From: Basidiobolus meristosporus CBS 931.73
Taxonomy: Eukaryota; Basidiobolomycota; Basidiobolomycetes; Basidiobolales; Basidiobolaceae
Reading direction: 5' to 3'
DNA: 64,000 nt
NCBI GenBank assembly: GCA_002104905.1
Contig: MCFE01000073.1
Coordinates: 62,001-126,000 of the forward strand
In this document: one piece after another, positions 44,090-54,197 of the stretch
Numbering within the stretch: the stretch's first letter is position 1
Layout of the letters: each line of letters starts with the position of its first letter
The notes under the pieces: model-generated
Database searches by the model: none
What the model was told of the DNA's origin: nothing
Seen by the model: only the letters and a program-made list of their open reading frames with translations
Made by a program: the position numbers and the translations under genes

Positions 44090-46464
44090 CTTCCACTCAG
44101 CAAAATTCTCATGAGTGAAAACTACATATTGAGAGTGCGCAATCTGTAATAAGCATATAAGACTTAGCTGTGTTGCATACAGGACTAATATATTACCCAA
44201 TAATATATAACAAGAAAAACTAGTAACTAAGTGTGCATATATACTTAATAGTATGCCTAATAATCAGAATGATCTGATCAAAAAACTAATCAATAGTTTT
44301 GATCAGTTGTACAAGAGTGAATAATGCTCTAAGTCTGATTGTCAGTCTGTAATACTGATAGATAGCCTCTGGGTTATTCAATGCTTTTTATTTGAGCAAA
44401 ATTGACCTACCTTTGGTCAAGTAAGGTTTTGTCATTTATGACAGATCTGGAGTTTCCTTATTTCTGGGCAAAAGTCTAATTCACTTAGACAACTTCACTG
44501 TATGTCCATATTTGGCTCAGGGACAGTTACTTCCATCATATAGACTCTATATGAGGTAAAAGATATGACCTATATTGGGGCCAGTTAGAGTTTTGTCATT
44601 TACACCTGATCCAGATTATCCTCATTTCCTGGCACAGTTGCACATACAACCATGGCCTAAAAAAGGTTTTTGCTCAGCTCTAAGCTGGGATGGCCTGCTC
44701 CCACTTGAGCCATGTTTGTTTAGTGATTCAGATCCACAAAAATGATCAAGAGTGGTCATCTTTGTCTTCCTTAAGTAGCAGTACTTTTTTTGGACTGATT
44801 ACTTCATATGCAATATATTCAAAGTCCACTTGCTTCTTGATTTACCCAGCTTGGTAGCAGAAAGGTACCATTGGTTGTTTGGTAGCTATTTTTAGAGTGC
44901 TTCTACCAATTTGGACTAATACAGCTGCTTTTGTCTTATCAGAATATACTTTTAGAGTAGATACAGGCGCTTTTTGAGAAGTGAGATTCTCCTTAACAAG
45001 GGCTTTGATAATCCTTTTTCTCCTGATAGTTATTTTCAACCTTGAGCTTGGTTTGCAAGGCCAACTAATCTTCTCAGTGTCTTCAGAATCCATATAAACC
45101 ATCTGGTTGATGCTGGCACCTTTTTCTTTCAGATCCTTAGTCATCAGATGTCAAGACTTCTGCATTAAATAATCTGCTCTGATATATACTACAGTATCTA
45201 ACAGATGCTGTTGAAGTTTCAGTTCTCTTCTGGGGTTACTAGTGTGAGAGCTTCATACAAGAGGCTCCATGGATCATACCTGCATTACCAGATAGTCCAA
45301 ATATAGCCTACATAGGCTTTGGTTCCATTTAGAAAGTACCTTGATTTATGGCAGTAGTATTTTCCCATTTTTCTTCTTTTTCTTTTTCTGCTGATGATCC
45401 AAAGGTAAATTCTTTTGTGGGATAGTTCTGGACTTCCTTACAGGTGGGACCACGGTGTGTTTGAGCATGGAAGACCTCATGACATCATTTGTCCAGAATA
45501 TTTGACTATTTGCAAGTAATAGAGTCAAAATCAGCATCCACACATATCAACCATAACTTTTGGTAGAGTTGTCCAAATTTGATTAAATAAACTGCATTTG
45601 CAAGCTAGTCTCATCAGTGCTTATGTATCAGATTTCAATATATCAGATTCTTGAGTTGCAGAGCTCAGCAGTGACTGGATCAATCACAACACTTCTGATC
45701 TGATCCAGAGAATCAAATGTCACCAAGTGTTACTCCCACTGTAATAAGTGATACATATATAACAAGTATAAGTACTATCTTATCTTCTGAGCTGCTTGCA
45801 GCTGTATGCTGGCCAACTGTTGCTTGGTTGTAAACTCCAATCAGGCTTGTAATCATTTGCTTCACTTGCTCTGGGTAGTGGTAGAATCTTCTGGAGTTGA
45901 TTTTGCTAAATTTGTATCATACTTTGTCCCACTGTCTTGAGACTTGAATAGAGTGATAGCATGTCCAACAGCTCCATATTTGCATTCTCAGCCTTATTTT
46001 GAGCGGCAACAGATCTGGTAAAATTTTCCTCTGGCAATCATTCAATGATGATCTATATTTTTTTTGAGATAATATCCTATCCAAAAGCTTGTCCAACAGT
46101 CAATTGAGATCATAAGAATACATAGAGCAATATATTTCATGGTAGATCTGGACCCTCAATTGCTGGTATTATGCAATTTTCTTCAGTTGTGGTAGAGCGC
46201 AAACATACAATATTTCTTGACATATTTACATGTCAACTTGATAGACTCTCCTAGATAACCAGCTTGAATAGTTACTGAGTGAGTCTTTTGAAGGCACAGC
46301 CTTCTTCTCCACAGCAATATCCTCATGAATATAGTTCTTGTAGCAGCTGTAGTCATCTTTAACACTGTCAGGGCAATAGTGCAGAAAGTCTTTCTCCAGA
46401 CTTGCAGAAAAGGATCCAAGGCAAAGTAAACACCAAGAGGACAGCAAGCCTGGGGCTCATAACC
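44090..46464 (-). other. C3 internal region: unidentified decayed gene, no retroviral-type domains
   Basis: On the minus strand the first frame (46447-46226) starts close to the primer site with a signal-peptide-like MLSSWCLLCLGSFSAS. Later open stretches include one near 45900-45730 with a strongly hydrophobic run (IVLILVIYVSLITVGV), a Lys-rich run near 45370, and a frame 45144-44842 (IRRKRIIKALVKE...). No zinc knuckle, DSG protease, YVDD or integrase motif is visible. The 3' edge has a polypurine tract (GAGTGGAAGTG). Either this is a retrotransposon with captured foreign sequence or a divergent, decayed gag. The reading frame is broken, and I do not assign a function. Confidence 0.5.
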
Positions 46465-46813
46465 TGTTGCTATTTTCTGTGGAGTATTGGAAGTGATGCA
46501 GGGAACTAGAGGATTTACATGTTATTCACTTATGCATTTATTGTTCAAAAATATGGTATTTATACTTATGATAAAGTAGAGCAAGCAAATGTATAGAGTT
46601 TGTCAAGAAAGGTCCCCAGAATATCTGTGCAAAGCTTGGGGGCTTTTGAACAACTTTCAGAAAGATCATAATCTGGGTACCTGATAATTTGGTGAAAATA
46701 TTCTGTGTAAGTCCCAACAAGAAATTTGGTCAGGACAGAATGCTAATCAAAGAATAAGTGCCATGCAACTAAGTTAGCATGAATATTTTGGTTACAACTT
46801 AATAATTACAACA
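46465..46813 (-). repeat. C3 5' LTR
   Basis: 349 bp with TGTTGTAATTATTAAG...AGCAACA ends on the minus strand. A TATA-like 'ataccata' region is present, but no promoter is claimed. Confidence 0.88.
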
Positions 46814-47883
46814 GTTATTTTGTGCTCTAAGTGCCTGCATACACCCACACAGTGATTTTCCAAGTCTGCACACCTTATAAGGGCCTTTTGGATTGGCATA
46901 GCCTTTGGATCACTCCATATATAGAGTTTGTTGCTGATCATTATTTAGTAAGGCAGCTTTGACATCCATTTTGTGTAGCTAGAGACTGTGTACAGCTGCC
47001 AGGGCTAGAGCTGTCTTAATGGAGTTATATTTGGCTACCAGAGCAAATGTTTCCTTAAAGTCCAGTCCCTAGATTTGGGAATAGCCTTCAGCCACCAATC
47101 CCACTTTGTACTTATTGATGGTACAATTTGAGAGTATCTTGATCATGTACACCCATCTATATCCTATTGGCTTTCTCCCATATGGTAATTTTACCATTTC
47201 TCTTATTTTTGCCCTGATCAGTGATTAGTACTTTTCCTGCATAGCCTGCCGCCACATAATAGCATCTGGACTTTGCATAGCTTGTTCCAGATTCAGAGGT
47301 TGGGCTCATCAGGGAAGATAAGCTGCTTCATGGCCACTGGATGTCTGCCACCCAGATTCACAGGCATTTCTTACTGTGCTAGATCTCCTAACTGGAATAA
47401 ACTGTTCTGATCTGGAACTAGTAGAGTTTTCTTACATATTGGGCTGTATTAGGTTTGAATATTTTTCCTTAGTGGTGTTTATGTCAGCAGGTAGCTGGTC
47501 AATGATCTAGGTGTCTTTCTGATCTAAATTCTCCTCTGATACAATGTCACTGCTCTTGATCTGCTTCTGATTTTTACCATCATACACTCTATGCCTTTAG
47601 TATCTTTACAGAAGCCAGGAAAGGTCCCTTTTCTACTTTTTAGCTCAAGCTTTGAGCATATTTTGTCTGGGATGTGATAGAAAACATCACTGCCAAATCT
47701 CCTACAGTTCTGAAGGTATGGTTTTTTGCCTGTATATAATTCAAGGGGTGCTGAATCATATAGTGCTGTTGTTGGGCATTAAATTTTGACATTTACCACA
47801 GTTGCAGCAGATTAAGCTCAAGCCTTGTAGTCCAGATCCTTTTGGTGTAGGACAGATCTTCCCATTTCTATTATCAATATATA
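46814..47883 (-). pseudogene. Copia-1 element C1x, right part (RT N-terminus and integrase)
   Basis: Continues the element broken at 28623 and matches about 30706-31765 of C1m on the minus strand (integrase C-terminus, linker, RT start), with many substitutions and stops. It ends where the LTR of C2d starts. Its 5' third is missing. Confidence 0.85.
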
Positions 47884-49137
47884 TGTTGTAAGAGTCTCCG
47901 AGATATTAGAAGTGATTGGGAGAACAAGTAGGTTATGTGGATTTCACTTAACAATATATTGAATGTAAGAGTAGTATTTATACTTTTACATGGTATCAGC
48001 ATGGCAAACACATATAATAGGTCAAGGAAGGTCCCAAGAGCATATGTGCAAGGTATGGGGCTGTTAGGACAACTTTGATAATTTTCATGTTATGGGTACC
48101 TTGTATTTTGGTGAAAATATTCTAAGTAGATCCCAACAAAGAATCTAGTCAGTATTCTCTACAATTTGAGGATAATGATCTAAGTGACTAAGTAAGGTAA
48201 ATAACTAGGTGGAAATACAAATTTTTACAACCCTCACACTCAGCTAAATGTTCATACTGACTAGTCCTAATTTTGACCTAAGATATTCAAACTTGTCTCT
48301 AGCTGATGGTTTGGTAAATATGTCTGTAATCATCTCATTTGAGGACAGTAAGCTAAGCTAACCAAGTTATTCTTGATAGCTTCATGTATGAAATGATGTC
48401 TAATATCTATGTGCTCAGTTCTTGCATGAAAAGTTGGATTTCTACCTAATTGTATACATCCTTGATTATCTTAAATAAAGTAATAGGTGTTTTTTGACAT
48501 AGGCCTAAATCTGTAAAAAGCTTTCCTAACTACATTGCTTTTTTTGTAGCTTCACAGGCTGTCATATACTCTGCCTCTGTGGTAGAAAGTTCTGTGGCTG
48601 GTTGCTTTCTTGAATTCCATGAAATTGCTCCTTGACAGTTAAGAAAGGTGTATCCTGTGGTGGATCTTCTGTCTTCTAAGCTTCATCCCCAATCAGCATT
48701 GGAGTATCCCACAAGATCCTGTTCTGAACTCTTATAAGTGTATCTTAAGCAGATATCAGCAGTTCCTTTTAGGTATCTAAGAATCTGCACAACTGCAGCA
48801 ATATTAAAAGATCTATAGCTCTGAATATGCTGGCTGACAACTACCATCAAATATGAGATATTATGGATATGTTCCAAGCATAATACACATTGAACTGCCA
48901 ACCATAGGTTGATGAAGAAAGTAAGGGCTTTCAGATGGCACAAAGCTTGCTTGATTTGGTTGAGTTTTGACTAAGTCAAGGTCTGGCTCCATTGGGGTAG
49001 CTGCTGGTTTACAGTCTTCCATTTGCTACTTCTTTAGTATATCTTGAATATACTTGGATTGGCTTAGGGTGATAGTCAGGGTACTTCTATCTATGGAGAA
49101 CTTTATCCCTAAGTAGTAACTGAGTACTCCTAGATTG

Positions 49138-49483
49138 TGTTGTAAAATTTGTAATTCCACCTGAATATTCACCTAACTTAATCACTTAGATCATTATCCT
49201 CAAATCCTAGAGAATACTAAGCAAATTACTTGTTGGCATCTACTTGGAATATTTTCACCAAAATACCAGGTACCAGAACATAAGAATTATCAGAGTTGTC
49301 CAAACAGCCCCAAACTTTGCACACATGCTCTTGGGACCTTCCTTCACCTATTCTATGTGCTTGCTATGCCAGTACTATGTAAAAGTATAAATATTACTTC
49401 TACATTCAATAAATCAATAAGTGAAAACACATAATATACTTGTCCTCCTAATCACTTCCAATATCTCCAAGACTCTTACATCA
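49138..49483 (+). repeat. Solo copia-2 LTR (S1) with perfect target duplication
   Basis: 346 bp, opposite in orientation to C2d and flanked by GATTG on both sides (49133-49137, 49484-49488). No internal sequence remains, so it arose by LTR-LTR recombination. The right terminus reads CATCA instead of CAACA. Confidence 0.9.
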
Positions 49484-51019
49484 GATTGAACATCTTGAGC
49501 TCCTTAGATAGGCTGAACTTAGTCTCTTCCTATGTTGCTAGGTTATAACTCCTATTTTTATTGTATACAGCTGTGGCAGCTGATTCTGCTCAAAAATCAT
49601 AGGATAATGTTTGATTGTGGATCATATATCTTGCCATATCAAATATTGATCTGTTTGCACATTCTGCTACTCCATTTTGCTGTGGGGAGTATAGGACAGT
49701 AGTCTTCTGCTTTATCCCATGATTTTTGCAGAAGTTGATGCATAGTTTTGAAGTATATTCTTCACCATTGCCAGTGTGTATTTTCTTGATTTTTTTACAA
49801 GTTTCTCTCTCCACCATGGCTTTAAACTCCCTGAACTTAGACAGAGCCTCTTCATTTCTCTCCATTAAGTAGACCCATGTGTATCCTGTACAATCATCAA
49901 TAAAAGTGATTAAATACTTCATCCCACCTAAGGATAAATCTTGCATAGGTCCACACAGATCTGAGTGAATTAGATCTAATGTTTCTTAGTTTTGATTGAC
50001 CCAGAGCACTTACACAGCTGTCTGGCTTGTTTCCTATATATGCAGGCTTCACAGTGCTCCAAATTAGCTGGGAGATCAATTTTATTCTGAAAATTTGCTG
50101 ATCCTTGATCATTCTAGTCAAATAATCACAATTGATGAGTCCAAATCTCCTGTTCCAAAGCATTGGTGTTTCCTCATTCAAGTTACTTTTATTGGCTTCC
50201 ATACATGATGGAATATAAGTCAACTTGTATAGATTCTGATCTCTGATATCCAAAGCAATATGGGCACCATTTTGATCAGTGATTGTGCATCCAGAATTGT
50301 AAAAGCTGAAACTGAGTCCTTCTGCAGTGGCCTTACTTACAGATAGTAGGTTCTTGGCTATTCCTGGTACATAGAGTACTTCTTTAAAGGTCAGTGTATG
50401 GCTTCCTTCACTGCTACTAAGGTTTACTTGTATAGTTCCTTCTCCTACTGCATCAAGTATTCTATTGTCAACCATGAAAACCTTCTTAATTGGAATTTCT
50501 TGATATTGGGTAAAAATTTCTTTTTAGTGTGTTAAGTGTTGAGATGCTCCAGAGTCAATGTACCACATCTGAGAATCCTTGTTTGAGGTCATATTTAATG
50601 CAGATATGAATAGTCTATCCTCAGTTGTTACAGCATTCCCATATTCAGGCATTTTCTGCTGACTATCTCTCATTTGCAAGCACCAGTCTGATATGTGTCC
50701 TTTCCTTTTGCAGTAGTTGCAAAACAGGTTGCTGTTGCCCTTGTAAGGTCTTGAGTACCTCCTTTGTTAGTTATCATTGCTTATTAAAGCATTTTGTTCT
50801 TCCTTTTTATTGACACCTGATTTTCTTATTTCTTCATCCAGGAGCCTTCCATATATGTAATTAGAGGTCAAATCTTCAGTTCAAGACTCTAGGGCTAAAA
50901 CAATACCCTGAAATATGTCTGTCAGGCTATTCAGGATGGTTTGACATTAAGGCAAATGCAGTTAAAGGCACTTTGTTCTTTCTTCTGGTACTTAAAGGAT
51001 TCCTCCCCCATGTTGTTAG

Positions 51020-51368
51020 TGTTGCAAAAGTCTTTGAGATATTGGAAGTGATTGGGAGGACAAGCAGATTATGTGGTTTTCACCTAATGATTTATTGAAT
51101 GTACAAGTAGCATTAATACTTTTACATGATCTTGGAATAACAAAATTGTATGATAGGTCTAGGAATGTTCCAAGAACATGTGTGCAAAGTTTGGGGCTGT
51201 TTAGACAACTTTAAGAATTATCATGTTCTGGGTACCTGATATTTTGATGAAGATATTCTAAGTAAATCCCAACAAGCAATTTAGTCAGTATTCCCTAGGA
51301 TTTGTAGGTTATGATCAAAGTGACTAAGTTAGGTGAATATTTAGGTGGATCTACAAATCTTTACAACA
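51020..51368 (-). repeat. Solo copia-2 LTR (S2) in C2d gag
   Basis: 349 bp, flanked by GTTAG (51015-51019) and TTTAG (51369-51373). Removing it rejoins the gag codons around CPPK.VG. Confidence 0.88.
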
Positions 51369-51546
51369 TTTAGGAGGGAATTCTTCTCTCATGGCAATAT
51401 CCCTAAGGCCTCTTTCTTGTAGCAGCATCTTCATCTTCACCTTCCATACTTGGTAGTTACATCCATCCAACTTTTCAGCAGAGGGAAGAATTCCAATAAT
51501 AGCTATGGTAGACATGGCAGAGAGTGACAGCTTGGGGCTCATAACC

Positions 51547-51878
51547 TGTTGTAAGAGTCTTGGAGATATTGGAAGTGACTGGGAGGACAAGTAGATTATG
51601 TGGTTTTCACTTTATGATTTATTGAATGTAAAATTAGTATTTATACTTTTACATGGTCTTGGCATTACAAACACATAGAATAGGTTAAGAAAGGTCCCAA
51701 GAACATGTGTGCAAAGTTTGGGGCTGTTTGGACAACTTATCTAATTTTCATGTTCTGGGTAAATATTCTAAGCAAGTCCCAACAAGGAATTTGGTCAGTA
51801 TTCTCTAAGATTTGTAGACTATGATCTAATTGACCAATTTAGGCAAATATTTAGGTGGAATGACAAATTTCTACAACA
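51547..51878 (-). repeat. C2d 5' LTR
   Basis: 332 bp; slightly shorter than other copia-2 LTRs because of a small deletion near 51760. Confidence 0.88.
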
Positions 51879-52248
51879 AATATGAATATTCAGCTGAGTG
51901 GAAGTGTTGTAAATTTTGTGATTACACCTAAGTATTCGCCTAAATTGGTCAATTAGATCATAGTCTACAAATCCTAGAGAGTTCTGACCAAATTCCTTTC
52001 TGGGAGTTGGAATATTTTCACCAAAATATCAGGTACCCAGGATATCAGAAATTGACAAGTTGACCAAACAGCCCCAAACTTTGCACACATGTTCTTGGGA
52101 CCTTCCTAAGGGTATTCTACATGTTTGTTTTGCCAAGACCATGTAAAAGTATCAATACCACTTTTACATTCAGTAAATCATCAGGTGAAAACCACATAAT
52201 CTACTTGTTCTCCCAATCACTTCCAATATCACCAAAACTCTTACAACA
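51879..52248 (+). repeat. Copia-2 3' end (C2e): polypurine tract and LTR at the edge of the gene island
   Basis: The 'ctgagtggaag' polypurine tract is followed by an LTR (51905-52248) ending CTCTTACAACA. Immediately afterwards the sequence changes to GC-richer, CpG-rich single-copy DNA. The 5' part of this element is not present here. Confidence 0.85.
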
Positions 52249-52446
52249 CTATCTACATTGCATTAAAGTCGATACCCCGCAACTATAGTGCCATACTGCC
52301 AAATTTCTGCCAAATCACTGACGCAACCACCGGAAATGACCAGAGAATGGGATTTATTGGGTTGACCGCGCCGCCACCCGGATGGATGGAGTAAGGATGG
52401 GTGGCATGCTGCGGGAGGGGTTCTTCTAGACCCTGGTGGATCGAGG

Positions 52447-54045
52447 TCACTCCTCCTCTTCCTCGTCCATGTCGGGAAGCGGGAAATTGAGGATGGCGGC
52501 CACGCCGGTCAACTGTTCCAGTTCTATGAGCAACAACAAAGTACGAGGTGAGTATTTGGGAATCAACCGATGGATCCGAAAATGTACGAACGTTCGCCCG
52601 TCACGTGGAGGCTGGAGAAGATGTGCACCTTTCCCCCCATGGATCTGACCGACTCCACCAGGGCGATGTACTTCTTACGAGTGGCGATATCGGCGGCGCT
52701 AAGATCACCGATCGGCATTAGACACAGGGGAAGTGAGTAGATCGATACTGGACATTACCGGAAAAGACCGTCGGTTAGGAGCAACGTGTCGATCGCACCC
52801 ATCTCCTCCGCCCTCTTGATGTGATCGTACCCGTAGTAGGCTCTATCGGGGTCCTGGTTGAGCATCACGTAGAACCGATCGAGCGCCTTGATTTCTTGGG
52901 CTGCTTTGGTGTCGGCGAGCTTGGTCTGAATGGCGGAATCCTGCATGACTTCCTGCAGCGAATGCTTGTGACCACTGGAGCTGTGGATCAGCAAGAACTT
53001 TGGCTTGTTCTCTAGCAGGAGTTTGTTCTCGGTTTTCTAGTGGGTACGCGAGCAAACCACGATCAGGACGTCATCGATGCGAGGCACCCAACGAACCAGT
53101 AATGAACTTACCACCGCCTCGGCGAATATGTACTGATAGAGTTGATCCTTAGCGAGAGCGAGGTTAGCTTCGGGGCGAGGTTTACTTGGGGCGGCATGTC
53201 TTACCTTGACGAAACCTGGACTGGCGATGATCACGGTTTTGACGATGGAGAAGTCCACATGTCGGAGGATTCCCTCCATGACTTGCTGGTAGAACTTCTG
53301 CAGGCCTTTCTCGTAATTCGTGGTGGACCCCTTGCGTTTCCTGGGAACCGGGGTCTCGATCCTTTGTCGGACAATGGTCATGTTCTGCGTGAGCAAGCAG
53401 ATGTTCGCCAAGCCTACGGCCGGGGGAGGGGGAGGGGGAGGGGGAGTGGGTAAGTGTACGCTCGACACTGGGAACTTCCCCAAAACTCACCTTCTTGTAG
53501 AACAACCGCCGCGACATCCGCTTGCTTGGAAATATCGCAGGCCTCGTCGACGCGCTCCAAAGAGATGGTGTCCCATTCGGGCTTCAACAGGGTGAAGTTG
53601 CGGTTCAACTCCAAATCGATCGTGTGAAAAGCACCCAGCTAACGGACGGTACGCAACGTGGTCAGAAAGAGGTCGCTCGTACTTTCAGGGAGGGGAAAGT
53701 ACCTTGACGTATTTATTCTCGCTGATGTTCTGCCCGTTGATTCTCAACAAGCCGACCTGTGGGTCGAAGTTGACGTCGGACACGGTGATGGTCAGTGTCA
53801 GGCGAACCCTGGTGCTTTCAACCGAGCCGGTATTACTCTCGGACTGGACTCGTCTGGAAAGAAGGCTCGGTAAGTGGAGGCGTCGTGAAGGAGAATGGCC
53901 GGCTCACAAACCTGATGGTGACGGCCCTCAACTGATCTCCCACTTGGATCAGGTTGTACACATGCCACATGTCTTCCAACTCTTCGGGGTACAGCGTGAC
54001 ATACCCCGTTTTGTCCTTCTCTATATGCTTTTTGATAAGCTTCAT
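52447..54045 (-). CDS. DOM34: Pelota/Dom34 ribosome-rescue factor
   Basis: The N-terminus [18 protein letters not shown] then [15 protein letters not shown] is diagnostic of Pelota (Dom34). With the GTPase Hbs1 it splits stalled ribosomes in no-go and non-stop mRNA decay; unlike eRF1 it has no GGQ motif, and none is seen. Eight exons read on the minus strand: 54045-53912, 53853-53703, 53638-53491, 53413-53205, 53147-53112, 53036-52759, 52698-52592, 52523-52447, giving 379 residues (human about 385). Domains: Sm-like N-terminal (1-130), central eRF1-2-like with [18 protein letters not shown] (about 135-265), C-terminal eRF1-3-like with [13 protein letters not shown] and [18 protein letters not shown]. 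It ends in an acidic DMDEEEE tail. One donor is GTTCGT. Intron 3 contains a GGGGGAG-type purine repeat on the plus strand. Confidence 0.96.
53414..53490. repeat. Simple GGGGGA repeat inside Pelota intron 3
   Basis: About four tandem 'gggggag'-type units near 53424-53448 form a polypyrimidine run on the transcribed strand, upstream of the intron 3 acceptor. It explains the long Gly/Arg and Pro frames seen in the other reading phases. Confidence 0.8.
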
Positions 54046-54197
54046 GGTTGAAATCTAATAATCCCTACGGACGTTGACAAGCATGAAAACCAGACATGCA
54101 GCTAATCATGACATCAACCAAACGTGATCCAAGAATTTTTTTGATCTGATGGTTTATTGGTGATCGTTGGTCAAGCCATCGGCCAGCACAGGTGGGA

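Larger units (their letters stand above)
28624..46813 (-). mobile_element. LTR element C3 (non-autonomous), split by nested insertions
   Basis: The 5' LTR is 46465-46813. The 3' LTR is in two pieces, 28624-28775 and 43888-44089, separated by copia-2 element C2A. The flanks GTTAA (28619-28623) and GTTAT (46814-46818) form a near-perfect 5-bp duplication within copia-1 C1x, and joining those flanks restores the expected copia-1 sequence. The internal region is 44090-46464. The primer site GGTTATGAGCCCC (46452-46464, minus strand) is the same as in the copia families, but no gag, protease, RT or integrase is recognisable. Confidence 0.85.
48233..51546 (-). pseudogene. C2d gag-pol, broken
   Basis: Readable pieces: gag start 51546-51369 (KLDGCNYQVWKVKMKMLLQERG), gag body about 50960-50530 with a deletion near 50940, protease/pre-integrase 50475-49897 (MLWNRRFGLINCDYL: the family WHRRFGH reads WNRRFGL, losing both His), integrase 49946-49590, RT tail near 49500-49000, RNase H 48943-48683. 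Many stops. Confidence 0.87.
47884..51878 (-). mobile_element. Ty1/copia retrotransposon C2d with two solo LTRs inside
   Basis: 3' LTR 47884-48232, 5' LTR 51547-51878, primer site 51534-51546. RNase H and RT tail 48233-49137; RT joins integrase by a deletion near 49536; integrase, protease and gag follow to 51546. It is interrupted by solo LTRs at 49138-49483 (opposite strand) and 51020-51368 (same strand). Its own flanks do not form a convincing target duplication. Confidence 0.87.

Noticed and set aside
44090-46464. Envelope-like gene in C3, suggested by a signal-like start and a hydrophobic run
   Set aside because: The frame is broken, no fusion or glycoprotein signature is visible, and the position right after the primer site is not where an envelope gene would be. 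Kept only as unidentified.
47884-51878. Target-site duplication AATAT for C2d
   Set aside because: AATAT on the left is two bases away from the LTR edge, and the two flanks belong to different elements (C1x and C2e).
28776-52248. CRISPR-like repeats, from many near-identical blocks
   Set aside because: The repeats are 330-370 bp LTRs with TG..CA ends and target duplications, not short spaced direct repeats.
53142-53453. Plus-strand frame ending in alternating Gly-Arg, like an RGG protein
   Set aside because: It is antisense to Pelota exons, and the Gly-Arg run is the GGGGGAG simple repeat in an intron.
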